DNA of 64,000 nucleotides. Origin: JBBQED01 sp038320345. GTDB lineage: Bacteria > Bacteroidota > Bacteroidia > AKYH767-A > OLB10. Position numbers and translations under genes: made by a program. A model generated the notes under the pieces. The model was not told where the DNA came from and did not search any database. It saw only the letters and a list, made by a program, of their open reading frames with translations. Below are positions 26,891-35,393 of this stretch, one piece after another. Location: contig JBBQED010000007.1 in the NCBI GenBank assembly GCA_038320345.1, positions 1 to 64,000 on the forward strand. The letters are read 5' to 3'. Every line of letters begins with the position of its first letter. The first letter of the stretch is position 1.

Positions 26891-27532
26891 ATGGAATTTA
26901 TCGATGAAGAACTATTAAAGTATACTGAAGAGCATTCTGATAGCGAATCGGAAGTATTGAAATTACTTAACCGAGAAACAAATGCAAAAGTACTTTTTCC
27001 GAGAATGATCTCTGGGCATTTGCAAGGACGGTTTTTAAGTATGATCAGTCACATGATCAAGCCGCAGTTCATTCTGGAAATTGGTACATACACGGGTTAT
27101 TCAGCAATATGTTTGGCGGAAGGATTGCAGCCACATGGTAAACTCATCACCATTGACATTAACGACGAACTAACAGATATGGTAAAGACCTATCTGGATA
27201 AAGCAGGATTATTGAACAGAGTAGATCACCTAACAGGCGATGCCATGAAAATCATCCCTGAACTTAAAACCAATTTTGATCTAGTCTTTATCGACGCTGA
27301 TAAGGAAAATTACTGTAATTATTTCGAGATGGTTATTGATAAAGTAAATCATGGTGGGTACATCATTGCAGATAATGTTTTATGGAGTGGAAATGTGATA
27401 AAAGACGAAGGGGAACACGATCGTGAAACCAAAGGAATTATTGCCTTTAATGAAATGATCAGCAAAGATGAACGCGTATCAAAAGTTATGCTTCCCTTAC
27501 GCGATGGACTTTACCTGCTCCGGAAATTATGA
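26891..27532 (+). CDS. O-methyltransferase family 3 (SAM-dependent)
   Basis: A class I SAM methyltransferase of the catechol/caffeoyl-CoA type. The SAM loop is ILEIGTYTGYSAI (about residue 60), the acidic residue binding ribose follows in ITIDIND, and the metal-binding motif is FIDADKENY with DNVLWSG. The 213-aa length is typical. The acceptor is unknown. Its TGA overlaps the next gene's ATG (ATGA), so the two are probably translated together. Confidence 0.9.
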   Translation: MEFIDEELLKYTEEHSDSESEVLKLLNRETNAKVLFPRMISGHLQGRFLSMISHMIKPQFILEIGTYTGYSAICLAEGLQPHGKLITIDINDELTDMVKTYLDKAGLLNRVDHLTGDAMKIIPELKTNFDLVFIDADKENYCNYFEMVIDKVNHGGYIIADNVLWSGNVIKDEGEHDRETKGIIAFNEMISKDERVSKVMLPLRDGLYLLRKL

Positions 27533-28590
27533 TGAGCGAAGAAGAAAATAACGAAATCTCTAAGAAGAAACCGATTTACCCGGTAAGCGATGCCTTGCGT
27601 CGTTATTTATCTTGGTACGGTAGGAAAGTAAAAGCTGAAATTGAGTATCAGGATTTACTACATTTTCAGAGTGCTTTTCCACTCTATGACCGAAAAGGGA
27701 AAGATACCTTGTGGGAAACCGTGTACTATCAGCCTTCGGAAATGCAACATCTGAACAAGGCACTTACCGATATGTATGCGCAATTAAAAACCGGTGGCGA
27801 TATCTCTGTAATGGAACATCTTTCAGTAGAAAGAATCGATTTCTGTACCTTTGGAAATTCGAAGCCGTTCCGCATTAGAATTATCAATAATTACAACGAT
27901 AACTTCGATTATTTTTATTTGAAGCAAGCAGATGCTTCTCGGATTTATGGACTTGAGCTCGAGCATATTTTATCTCCAAACAGAATCAGTTATTTTGTAC
28001 ATGGAAATTCACTGGTAGAAGAACATATTGCGGGAATTCCCGGAGATATGTTTATCAAAAACTATATGCACGACAAAGACCTGAACGAAATCAGGCTTGC
28101 AAAAGAATTTGTAAAGTTCAATGAACGTTGTTTTGTACGATTGCTTGGTGACATGAGATCGTATAATTATGTGATCGATATCACTCCTGATTTTGAAGAA
28201 GTGCACTACCGGATCCGCGCTATTGATTTCGATCAGCAAAGTTTTGAAGGCAGGAGAAGCCTTTATCTTCCACAATATTTTAAAGAAAATAAAGCCATCG
28301 TAGATCTCTGCATCAAACACATGACTCCCGAAACGGTGCATCAATATAAAGTTGAAGAAAGAACGCTGATTGCAAAGCGAATTAAGGCAGCTCGCCATAT
28401 GCTCAAGGAATTGCTGGATACAATGAGTAAGGATCGCATTTCGGATGAAGCTAAGGTCAAACAACTCAGAGAAGATTTGGCATATCACAATAAAAATGAT
28501 GTTTTTCTGAAGTGCAAAAACATGGGGGAAATCGTTAAAACAAGTCTGAAAGAAATGATAAGGACCAATAAAACTTATCATTCACGATAA
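27529..28590 (+). CDS. Unrecognised protein with protein-kinase-like catalytic motifs
   Basis: A 353-aa cytoplasmic protein that I do not recognise as a named family. Several motifs fall in kinase-like order: YFYLKQAD with Lys132 (beta-3 lysine position), LELEHIL with Glu144 (helix C), EEHIAGIPGD (hinge-like), LLGDMRSYNYVID with Asp208 and Asn213 (catalytic-loop spacing), and IRAIDFDQQSF with Asp233/Asp235 (DFG-like). A basic helical tail follows. It is coupled by a 4-bp overlap to the O-methyltransferase. Kinase activity is an inference; no glycine loop is obvious. Confidence 0.6.
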   Translation: MMSEEENNEISKKKPIYPVSDALRRYLSWYGRKVKAEIEYQDLLHFQSAFPLYDRKGKDTLWETVYYQPSEMQHLNKALTDMYAQLKTGGDISVMEHLSVERIDFCTFGNSKPFRIRIINNYNDNFDYFYLKQADASRIYGLELEHILSPNRISYFVHGNSLVEEHIAGIPGDMFIKNYMHDKDLNEIRLAKEFVKFNERCFVRLLGDMRSYNYVIDITPDFEEVHYRIRAIDFDQQSFEGRRSLYLPQYFKENKAIVDLCIKHMTPETVHQYKVEERTLIAKRIKAARHMLKELLDTMSKDRISDEAKVKQLREDLAYHNKNDVFLKCKNMGEIVKTSLKEMIRTNKTYHSR

Positions 28591-28674
28591 ATTAAAAGGA
28601 ATGTCAGTAATTTTAAAAAATTAAATGGCATTAAACTTTCCTAAATCTATGATCTCTAAAAATTAAAACGCACT

Positions 28675-29103
28675 ATGAAAAATATCTTCAAAATTGCTGT
28701 ATTCCTCTATGTAATGGGAGCTGTTCAAGGAAATATGGCGCAAGCACAAACTCCAACTGATCAACACAATGGAGCCAAAGCACAAAACATGACTCCCGAA
28801 CAAAGAGTGGAGAAAAGAACCACTTACTTAACAACAAAACTTGCACTTTCCACCGAACAAACTACAAAAGTAAAAGAGGCGTTAACCAATTTCGAAAAAA
28901 ACAGAACTCCCGACAAAGCCGCATTAAAGAAAAACAAAGAAAATTTCGATCAGCAAATGGCTGGAATTTTAGATCCGGAACAAATGGAAAAATACAAAGC
29001 GGTACAGGAAGAAAGAAAAGAAGAAATTAAAAAAGCCATGGATGAAAGAGAAAAAGAAAAAGCTAAATCCGGAAGTACTGAAGAAGATAAAAGTGGAAAA
29101 TAA
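28675..29103 (+). CDS. Spy/DUF4890-like periplasmic protein
   Basis: A 142-aa protein with a signal peptide (cleaved after AQAQ). The mature part is helical and highly charged and carries the MTPEQRVEKRTTYLTTKLAL segment, typical of Spy/CpxP and DUF4890-type periplasmic chaperones or stress sensors, and later LDPEQMEKY. The C-terminus is a K/E-rich tail. It converges on a small membrane protein gene and an ECF sigma factor gene across a terminator. Confidence 0.72.
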   Translation: MKNIFKIAVFLYVMGAVQGNMAQAQTPTDQHNGAKAQNMTPEQRVEKRTTYLTTKLALSTEQTTKVKEALTNFEKNRTPDKAALKKNKENFDQQMAGILDPEQMEKYKAVQEERKEEIKKAMDEREKEKAKSGSTEEDKSGK

Positions 29104-29114
29104 ATTATAGGCAT

Positions 29115-29148
29115 AAAAAAAGGTGAAATGAAAATTTCACCTTTTTTT
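29115..29148. terminator. Bidirectional terminator
   Basis: A perfect 15-bp stem, AAAAAAAGGTGAAAT with ATTTCACCTTTTTTT, encloses a 4-nt loop, with A-run and T-run flanks. It serves both the Spy-like gene and the convergent small membrane protein gene. Confidence 0.9.
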
Positions 29149-29159
29149 ATTTATTCGAC

Positions 29160-29492
29160 TTAACAATTAGCATCATCACCCGGAAATGGACCTTTCCATT
29201 GGCTACATCTTTTCTCCCAATGATCGCGGAAACGAGCTTTATCATCAGGACTCATTTTTTCATATTTTTCTTTCCAATGTTTCTTCCACGGACCTCTACC
29301 CGACCATCCTCCGCCTGTTTTCAATAAAAGTTTTGATAGTACCAGCAATCCTAAAGCCTGCCAAAAAGAAATTACAGGAAGATTGAAAATTACAGGCATC
29401 AATTCATTCCAGAGATACATAACAGCACCACTCATTAGTGCTGCGATTGCCAGCACACCTAATACTCCCTTGATAATCCAGGACGTTTTCAT
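29160..29492 (-). CDS. Small membrane protein encoded with the ECF sigma factor
   Basis: A 110-aa protein with two transmembrane segments (about residues 7-28 and 37-58) and a basic/acidic cytoplasmic or periplasmic tail (KMSPDDKARFRDHWEKRCSQW). The tail motif resembles the 'MTPEE...' helices of Spy-like proteins. It lies 39 bp after the sigma gene on the same strand. It could be an anti-sigma-like or sensing partner, but no anti-sigma domain is recognised. Confidence 0.6.
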   Translation of the reverse strand: MKTSWIIKGVLGVLAIAALMSGAVMYLWNELMPVIFNLPVISFWQALGLLVLSKLLLKTGGGWSGRGPWKKHWKEKYEKMSPDDKARFRDHWEKRCSQWKGPFPGDDANC

Positions 29493-29531
29493 TTGTTGAA
29501 TATAATAATTTAAAATTTTTGCTTTTTGATT

Positions 29532-30119
29532 TTACTTATTGAACATTTCACCGTAGAGTGAACTAAGTTTTGTTCTCAGGAATTTAACAGCATAGTGCTT
29601 TCTAGATAATAAGGTGTTCACTGACACTTTCAAATCATCACTAATCTCTTTAAAGCTCTGTTGTTCTATTTCATGCCTGATAAATACTTCACGTTGTTCT
29701 TCTGGTAATTCTTCGAGCGCGTCGAGCAGTGCTTCACGGATTAGTTCATTATCTACTGATCTAAACCCGGGATCATCTTCGGCACCCAATAAATCTTCAA
29801 TAAAACTTCTGTCTTCATCATCCTCGAGTCTGGATGTATTGAGATCTTCAAAAAGTACTGGCTTATGTTTACGGTAACGGTCAATGATTTTATTTCTCGC
29901 AACACGGAATAGCCAAGCGGCCATCTGTTCGATGGGTTGAACCCGCATCGTTTCAGTTAAATCAATATATACATCATGCAGAATGTCTTCGGCATCTTCA
30001 TTCGTCGCAACCCTTTGTCGGATAAATGAATTAAGGCGGCGGCCATAAGCTGAAATCACACTTGCAATTCCCTGGTTTTGTTGCACGTGGCGAAGATCGT
30101 TAACTGAAAGAGTTTCCAT
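29532..30119 (-). CDS. RNA polymerase ECF-type sigma factor
   Basis: A 195-aa sigma-70 family protein. Region 2 contains EDAEDILHDVYIDL and WLFRVARNKIIDRYRK (the -10 recognition helix). A longer acidic linker (LEDDEDRSFIEDLLGAED) separates region 4, which has LEELPEEQREVFIRHEIEQ followed by SFKEISDDLKVSVNTLLSRK as the helix-turn-helix. It is transcribed with the small membrane protein and divergent from the E2 gene across a 318-bp spacer. Confidence 0.9.
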   Translation of the reverse strand: METLSVNDLRHVQQNQGIASVISAYGRRLNSFIRQRVATNEDAEDILHDVYIDLTETMRVQPIEQMAAWLFRVARNKIIDRYRKHKPVLFEDLNTSRLEDDEDRSFIEDLLGAEDDPGFRSVDNELIREALLDALEELPEEQREVFIRHEIEQQSFKEISDDLKVSVNTLLSRKHYAVKFLRTKLSSLYGEMFNK

Positions 30120-30437
30120 AGCAAATTATACAAAGAAGTCGTTCACCACTTCAACGATATTTTAAAAATGCAAAGAAAAAGTCATTGAAAAGATTAATCA
30201 TTGATCCAACAATTGAGAAATTTTTAAAGTTAGACTACTGGTATTCAAAGCAATGAAATAGTTTTTTAACGTGATTAAGCATTCTCCCTATTGGCTTGAT
30301 CATCCTAAAAAAACAAGTGATTACAAATCGCTTCTAGCTTTTAAAACATAAAGCAAGCTTGATTTCGAAAGAGAAGGGTCTGTTTTTAGTATTTTCGTAG
30401 CCTGAATCAGAAACAATTCTGAACAGATATTACCACA
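30120..30437. other. 318-bp divergent spacer, no gene
   Basis: AT-rich region between the sigma factor start and the E2 start. No tRNA, hairpin terminator, riboswitch or open frame of note was seen. A near-match to the -7 element (TATTTTCG at 30390-30397, one base off) precedes E2 by 40 bp. No TAnnTTTG was found for the sigma gene, which may use another promoter type. Confidence 0.5.
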
Positions 30438-31775
30438 ATGGCAACTGTAGAACTTAAAATGCCCAAAATGGGGGAAAGTGTTCACGAAGCAACTATTATC
30501 CGATGGTTGAAGAATGAAGGGGACACTGTTGAAGCAGATGAATCCGTACTGGAAATTGCTACGGATAAAGTAGATTCAGAGGTTCCTTCCACTGCTGCGG
30601 GTACAATTTCCAAAAGATTGTTCAATGAAGGTGATGTAGTTCAAGTTGGAGCTATTATCGCCATGATTAATACAGGTGGTGCGGAAGCTCCTGCATCAGT
30701 GAGTAATGGGCAAGCTTCAGTAGCTGCACCTATTGCTCCAACGGTTGCTCCCGTTATGGCTGCATCATCAATTGCTTCCAATGCCACTGAACCTGTAATT
30801 TCTCAAGAAGGTCGTTTCTATTCCCCATTGGTGCGCACGATTGCCACTACCGAAGGGGTATCACAATCAGATCTTGATAGGATTTCGGGAACAGGTGCTG
30901 AGGGAAGGGTTACTAAAAAAGATATTCTGAGCTTTATTGAAGATCGGAAAAATGGCAATGGTCAAACTGTTTCTACACCAGCGCTTGCTCCAGTTTCAAT
31001 TTCAAATGGCTCATCTCCGACACCTTCAGCCCCTAAGTCCAGTGCGCCTGTAACTTCTTTTTCTGGTGATGTGGAAATCGTGGAAATGGACAGAATGCGT
31101 AAACTCATTGCCGATCATATGGTGATGAGCAAGCAAACTTCTCCTCATGTTACTTCTTTTGTGGAAGCCGATGTAACTAACCTTGTATTGTGGAGAGAAC
31201 GGGTGAAGAATTCTTTTGAAAAAAGAGAAGGTGAAAAAATAACCTTTACTCCTGTTTTCATAGAAGCCATTGTAAAAGCTATCAAAGATTACCCGCTTAT
31301 CAATGTGAGCGTTGATGGAACAAAGATTATTATTAAAAAGAACATCAATATTGGAATGGCGGCGGCCCTTCCTTCCGGAAATCTAATTGTGCCTGTAATT
31401 AAAAATGCCGACCGTTTGAACCTAATTGGACTAACCAAAGTGGTGAATGACCTTGCGACAAGGGCACGTGCCGGTAAGCTCCAACCAGATGAAATTCAGG
31501 GAGGTACGTTTACCGTTACGAATGTTGGCACCTTCGGGAATGTAATGGGAACTCCGATAATTAACCAACCTCAAGCTGCAATTATGGCAGTTGGGGCAAT
31601 CCGGAAGAAACCTGCGGTCATAGAAACCCCACAAGGCGATGCAATTGCAATTCGACACATGATGTTCCTTTCCATGAGTTACGATCATAGGGTGGTAGAT
31701 GGTTCGTTAGGCGGCAGTTTTATTCGTCGGGTAGCTGACTATCTGGAGCAATTTGACTCAAATAGAGAAATTTAG
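30438..31775 (+). CDS. 2-oxoacid dehydrogenase E2 (dihydrolipoyl acyltransferase)
   Basis: Core acyltransferase of a 2-oxoacid dehydrogenase complex. One N-terminal lipoyl domain (residues 1-75) has the lipoylated Lys44 in EIATDKVDSEV. An Ala/Pro/Ser-rich linker follows. The E1/E3-binding domain (about 130-172) contains SPLVRTIATTEGV and GTGAEGRVTKKDIL. The catalytic domain ends with SYDHRVVDGSLGG, holding the active-site His. At 445 aa with one lipoyl domain it fits a pyruvate or branched-chain E2. The E1 fusion at 19027 is the likely partner. Confidence 0.93.
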   Translation: MATVELKMPKMGESVHEATIIRWLKNEGDTVEADESVLEIATDKVDSEVPSTAAGTISKRLFNEGDVVQVGAIIAMINTGGAEAPASVSNGQASVAAPIAPTVAPVMAASSIASNATEPVISQEGRFYSPLVRTIATTEGVSQSDLDRISGTGAEGRVTKKDILSFIEDRKNGNGQTVSTPALAPVSISNGSSPTPSAPKSSAPVTSFSGDVEIVEMDRMRKLIADHMVMSKQTSPHVTSFVEADVTNLVLWRERVKNSFEKREGEKITFTPVFIEAIVKAIKDYPLINVSVDGTKIIIKKNINIGMAAALPSGNLIVPVIKNADRLNLIGLTKVVNDLATRARAGKLQPDEIQGGTFTVTNVGTFGNVMGTPIINQPQAAIMAVGAIRKKPAVIETPQGDAIAIRHMMFLSMSYDHRVVDGSLGGSFIRRVADYLEQFDSNREI

Positions 31776-31795
31776 AAGGATTTTTTAAATTTCTC
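31765..31795 (+). other. Perfect inverted repeat at the E2 stop codon
   Basis: GAGAAATTTA (31765-31774) pairs with TAAATTTCTC (31786-31795) around an 11-nt loop. It includes the stop region of E2. It lacks a following T-run, so it may be an mRNA-end structure rather than a strong terminator. Confidence 0.45.
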
Positions 31796-31803
31796 ATTAA
31801 CCC

Positions 31804-31833
31804 TTGTCTATTAAAAAATATTGGCTACTTTTG
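31804..31833 (+). promoter_or_regulatory. Perfect consensus promoter for tRNA-Glu and rpsT
   Basis: TTG (31804-31806), exactly 19 bp, then TACTTTTG (31826-31833). Both elements and the spacing match the Bacteroidota housekeeping promoter. The mature tRNA begins 25 bp after it. Confidence 0.8.
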
Positions 31834-31857
31834 CCGTCCGTTTCGCAGGAAACAGCC

Positions 31858-31930
31858 GGCCCGTTCGTCTAGGGGTCTAGGACATCTCCCTTTCACGGAG
31901 GAAACACGGGTTCGATTCCCGTACGGGCTA
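31858..31930 (+). tRNA. tRNA-Glu (anticodon TTC)
   Basis: A 73-nt cloverleaf. The acceptor stem GGCCCGT pairs with ACGGGCT (first pair G-T). The anticodon stem is TCTCC/GGAGG-like around the loop CTTTCAC, giving anticodon TTC for Glu. The T arm has the GGTTCGATTCC motif. CCA is not encoded. It is followed 45 bp later by rpsT and probably shares its promoter. Confidence 0.93.
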
Positions 31931-31975
31931 CAAAATGTTAAAGCACTTCGGTGCTAATTATTAAAGGTAAACACA

Positions 31976-32227
31976 ATGGCAAATCACAAATCAGCCGAGA
32001 AGCGCATTCGTTCAAATGATGTTAAACGTGAGCGTAATCGTTACCAAGCAAAAACTACACGTAACCTGATAAAGGAAATGCGTAACACTAAGGATAAAGC
32101 TAGAGCAGCAGAATTACTGCCTAAGTTATCTGGTATGCTTGATCGTCTTGCAAAAACAAATGTGATTCACAAAAATAAAGCTGCTAACCTGAAATCAGGT
32201 CTGCAACTTCATGTGAATTCGCTCTAA
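31976..32227 (+). CDS. rpsT: 30S ribosomal protein S20
   Basis: An 83-aa, strongly basic primary 16S rRNA-binding protein of the small subunit. MANHKSAEKRIRSNDVKRER is the classic family start, and NVIHKNKAANLKSGL matches the C-terminal helix. It follows tRNA-Glu and ends at a strong terminator. Confidence 0.95.
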   Translation: MANHKSAEKRIRSNDVKRERNRYQAKTTRNLIKEMRNTKDKARAAELLPKLSGMLDRLAKTNVIHKNKAANLKSGLQLHVNSL

Positions 32228-32249
32228 GAGCCGTATACAAATACTTAAT

Positions 32250-32286
32250 AACGCCTTTCCGTAATCCGGGAAGGCGTTTTTTATTT
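32250..32286 (+). terminator. Terminator after rpsT
   Basis: AACGCCTTTCC pairs with GGGAAGGCGTT (one wobble) around a 7-nt loop, followed by a T-run. Confidence 0.9.
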
Positions 32287-32376
32287 TATTTCGCAACGCC
32301 AACCCGGGGAAACCAGTCAGCATAGATTTTTCGATGTATTCTTTGCTTCTTATTATTCCTTCCCTTGAAAGCGAAA

Positions 32377-33063
32377 ATGCAACACCTCAATATCAAAGCA
32401 TGGGCTGAAGAAGATCGCCCAAGAGAGAAATTGATCCTTAAAGGACCATCCAACCTTTCTGATGCCGAACTCATCGCCATTCTGATTCGCAATGGCACTA
32501 AAGAACATACCGCACTCGACCTAGCGCGTCAACTCACTACTATCGTTAATAACGATCTTTATACTTTGGGTAGGCAATCTGTCAGTGATCTCGCTAAAAT
32601 TAAAGGCATCGGTCAAGTAAAAGCCATAACATTGGTAGCTGCCCTTGAATTAGGTCGCAGGAGGCGTTCTACTGAGGCAGTAACACAAAAATTGGTTACA
32701 GGAAGCCAAGATGTCATTCAAGTGATTCAACCGATTCTTGCCGACCTCTATCACGAAGAATTCTGGATTATTCTTCTGAACCGCGCCAACAAAATTATTG
32801 GCAAGAAAATGATTTCTTCTGGTGGAATGGCTGGAACCGTCGTCGATCCCAGAATCATCTTCCGAGAAGCCCTTGATCAGCGAGCTTCAGGCATTATACT
32901 ATGCCATAATCATCCCAGTGGGAACCCAAAACCCAGCGAAGCAGACATTCAGCTTACCAAAAAGATAAAAGATGCAGGTCAGCATTTAGAAATTACAGTC
33001 CTTGATCATTTAATCATTGCCGGTACTTCTTTTTATAGCTTTGCAGACGAAGGAGTACTCTGA
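32377..33063 (+). CDS. radC: RadC-family JAMM-domain protein
   Basis: A 228-aa protein with an N-terminal UPF0758 helix-hairpin-helix region (DLAKIKGIGQVKAITLVAALE) and a C-terminal JAMM/MPN+ domain. The metal motif is complete: CHNHPSGNPKPSEAD, with the JAMM glutamate upstream. The historical DNA-repair role of RadC is not well supported; the biochemical function is unclear. A TTG lies four codons upstream; ATG 32377 is preferred. Confidence 0.9.
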   Translation: MQHLNIKAWAEEDRPREKLILKGPSNLSDAELIAILIRNGTKEHTALDLARQLTTIVNNDLYTLGRQSVSDLAKIKGIGQVKAITLVAALELGRRRRSTEAVTQKLVTGSQDVIQVIQPILADLYHEEFWIILLNRANKIIGKKMISSGGMAGTVVDPRIIFREALDQRASGIILCHNHPSGNPKPSEADIQLTKKIKDAGQHLEITVLDHLIIAGTSFYSFADEGVL

Positions 33064-33133
33064 TTACGTTAATTGGTTTCCATCCTTCAATTGCCATCCG
33101 TTTCAACTAGCACTGCGGATGGGATCTGCCCTT

Positions 33134-34480
33134 ATGAAGGATAACTTATTGGTTTATACCATCAAAACTACTCCGAGGCTGAGATACATTCTAGATCTAA
33201 TTTTAAATGATCTGATTGGGATTGATTTTCAGATTACTCATGATGTGCATACGTTCATCGATCATAAAGGTCCTCGGTTGAGTTATTGTGATCAGGCATT
33301 AGCGGATGAACCTTTCTTTTTTGCTTCAAGATTACTTTTTGAAAAAGGAATTGAAGATCAACAGATCAATGTGTTTGAATGGAAAGGAACTCCAGTTTTT
33401 TTCGGGACTCATCCTAAATACACGATGCCTTTTGATTTGTTTGCTGCTTCTTTTTATCTGGTCAGCCGCTATGAAGAATACCTTCCTCACATCAAGGATG
33501 ATCACATGCGTTTTAGTCCGCAGCAAAGCCTTGCTTTCCAGAAAGGTTTCCTAAATAAGCCGGTAGTGAACATCTGGGCTCAAGAGTTAAAAAGAATTTT
33601 ACAATCGCATTATCCAGAGTTATCGTTCAGAGAAAAGCATTACAAATACATTTCAACTTTTGATATCGATAGTGCCTATGCATATTCTGAAAAAGGAATT
33701 ATGCGCCATGTGGGTGCTTTTACGCTAGCAATATTTACATTTAATTTCTCAAAAATCCTTGAACGACTCCGAGTATTGCTTCAACTCGATCAAGATCCTT
33801 ATGACACTTATGAATGGCAATTAAAAATTAGGAAAAAATATAATCTGCGACAGATCTATTTCTTTTTAGTAGGGGATTATGGAGAGTACGATAAGAACAT
33901 CCCCGTAGAAGGAAGCCGAAAATTTCAGTCATTAATTAAATCACTTGCGGATTATACTGATGTAGGAGTTCATCCTTCTTATGGCAGTAACACTAATAAA
34001 GATCAACTCAGAAAAGAAATCCGCCGCTTGAGTAAAGTGTTGAAGAGAGAAGTGACGAAAAGTCGTCAGCATTATCTTAAAGTAACTTTCCCTGATACTT
34101 ATCGGAACTTAATCGAATTCGATATTCAGGAAGATTACACAATGGGTTATGCTTCTGAAATCGGATTCCGTGCCAGCATATGCACACCTTTTAATTTTTA
34201 TGATTTAGATCTTGATGTAGAAACGAGTCTTAAACTTTTTCCATTTATGCTGATGGATGGTACGATGAAGGATTATATGAAACTGAGTCCTGAAGAATCG
34301 ATTGAACGTTCTAAGTCGCTGGTTGATGAAGTTAGAGCGGTCAATGGTACATTTATTACACTCTGGCATAATCAAAGTGTAAATGATCGTGATGAATGGA
34401 AAGGATGGCAGCATGTTTATGAGGCCATTGTAGAATATGCATCGCCATCTATGCCAACACCTTCAAACGCTAAAGTGTGA
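33134..34480 (+). CDS. Polysaccharide deacetylase-like protein with N-terminal DUF7033-type domain
   Basis: A 448-aa protein. The N-terminal part (MKDNLLVYTIKTTPRLRYIL) resembles the DUF7033 region found before deacetylase domains in Bacteroidota. The C-terminal half has carbohydrate esterase 4 features: STFDIDSAYAY (motif 1), VGVHPSYGSN (His), FRASICTPFNF (Arg) and LWHNQSVND (His). No signal peptide is seen. An open frame reaches back into radC; ATG 33134 (or 33119) avoids the overlap. It heads a tightly packed five-gene run whose members overlap or nearly touch. Confidence 0.8.
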   Translation: MKDNLLVYTIKTTPRLRYILDLILNDLIGIDFQITHDVHTFIDHKGPRLSYCDQALADEPFFFASRLLFEKGIEDQQINVFEWKGTPVFFGTHPKYTMPFDLFAASFYLVSRYEEYLPHIKDDHMRFSPQQSLAFQKGFLNKPVVNIWAQELKRILQSHYPELSFREKHYKYISTFDIDSAYAYSEKGIMRHVGAFTLAIFTFNFSKILERLRVLLQLDQDPYDTYEWQLKIRKKYNLRQIYFFLVGDYGEYDKNIPVEGSRKFQSLIKSLADYTDVGVHPSYGSNTNKDQLRKEIRRLSKVLKREVTKSRQHYLKVTFPDTYRNLIEFDIQEDYTMGYASEIGFRASICTPFNFYDLDLDVETSLKLFPFMLMDGTMKDYMKLSPEESIERSKSLVDEVRAVNGTFITLWHNQSVNDRDEWKGWQHVYEAIVEYASPSMPTPSNAKV

Positions 34481-35391
34481 GTAGATTAAAACAAGTTATT
34501 TTAACATTCGCGCCAGAATTTATACTCAGGATCTTACGCAACCTGAAGAAAAAAATCCGTCGGAAAGAACTTCTACAAAGAGCGGTCTCCAAGGAATTTA
34601 TTCCAGAAAATCAACTCTTGAATAATCTCAAAGCGATAGGATTAAAAGAGGGCGATTCGGTATTAGTGCATAGTAGTATGAGCAAGATCGGATTACTAGA
34701 AAAAGGACCAGAAACACTGATTGATTCGCTATTAGCTATTATAGGAAAAGAAGGCACACTCTTAATGCCGGCATTCCCAGCTAAAGGACGAAATAAAGAT
34801 TATTTGATTGCAAATGCATCATTTGATATTCTGAAAACTCCTTCCAATATGGGAGTAGTAACGGAATGTTTTCGCACATTGCCAGGAGTAAAACGCAGCT
34901 TCCATCCTACTGATTCGGTGTGTGCACTAGGCCCTCTTGCTGATTATTATACTAATTCCCATTTCGGAGAACTTACACCCTATTCTAAAAATTCACCGTT
35001 TAGAAAATTATGTACTAAAAACGGGAAAATCTTAATGTTGGGCACCACGTTAAATGGAGCTTGTACGAATCTTCATACCTTAGAAGATGCGGTCGATTTT
35101 AAATATCCAGTTTATGACAATACACTTTTTACTGTTGAAATGATGAATGAGCAAGGAGAAAAATCGATCATGAAAACCAAGGTGCATAATCCAGTGTATA
35201 GCGCAAAAAGAAACTGCGATGCACTGAAGCCCCTTTTTGAAAAAGAAGGAGTACTAATAAATGGTAAGATTGGTGAAGCCGAATCCATGCTTATTGATGC
35301 AAATGCTATGTTGGATTGTATGATTCGTAATTATAACGTTTATGGAGTAACGATGTATACTCCTTATGGTGAAAAAGGAGAATTGAAATAA
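34477..35391 (+). CDS. AAC(3)-family acyltransferase, probably glycan-directed
   Basis: A 304-aa member of the aminoglycoside 3-N-acetyltransferase (AAC(3)/FrbF) fold: GDSVLVHSSMSKIG, LLMPAFPAKGR, SFHPTDSVCALG and NGACTNLHTLED are family landmarks. It transfers an acyl group from CoA to an amine. The surrounding deacetylase and FemAB-like genes suggest an amino-sugar target rather than antibiotics. The GTG start overlaps the previous TGA by 4 bp, and the next gene begins 2 bp after its stop. Confidence 0.82.
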   Translation: MSRLKQVILTFAPEFILRILRNLKKKIRRKELLQRAVSKEFIPENQLLNNLKAIGLKEGDSVLVHSSMSKIGLLEKGPETLIDSLLAIIGKEGTLLMPAFPAKGRNKDYLIANASFDILKTPSNMGVVTECFRTLPGVKRSFHPTDSVCALGPLADYYTNSHFGELTPYSKNSPFRKLCTKNGKILMLGTTLNGACTNLHTLEDAVDFKYPVYDNTLFTVEMMNEQGEKSIMKTKVHNPVYSAKRNCDALKPLFEKEGVLINGKIGEAESMLIDANAMLDCMIRNYNVYGVTMYTPYGEKGELK

Positions 35392-35393
35392 AG

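Noticed and set aside
28009..28581. 190-aa open frame on the minus strand
   Set aside because: It lies entirely antisense to the kinase-like gene, has an unusual His/Phe-rich composition and no start signal. It is a shadow frame.
27529..28590. HipA-type toxin kinase
   Set aside because: No HipB-like antitoxin is adjacent and the HipA catalytic motifs do not match; only general kinase-like motifs are seen.
30120..30437. Possible small RNA gene in the 318-bp spacer
   Set aside because: No TAnnTTTG promoter with a following terminator hairpin was found.
31765..31795. Rho-independent terminator after E2
   Set aside because: A good stem is present, but it is not followed by a T-run; listed only as an inverted repeat.
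34477..35391. Acquired aminoglycoside resistance gene
   Set aside because: Context is core genome with translational coupling to glycan genes, and there are no mobile element traces.
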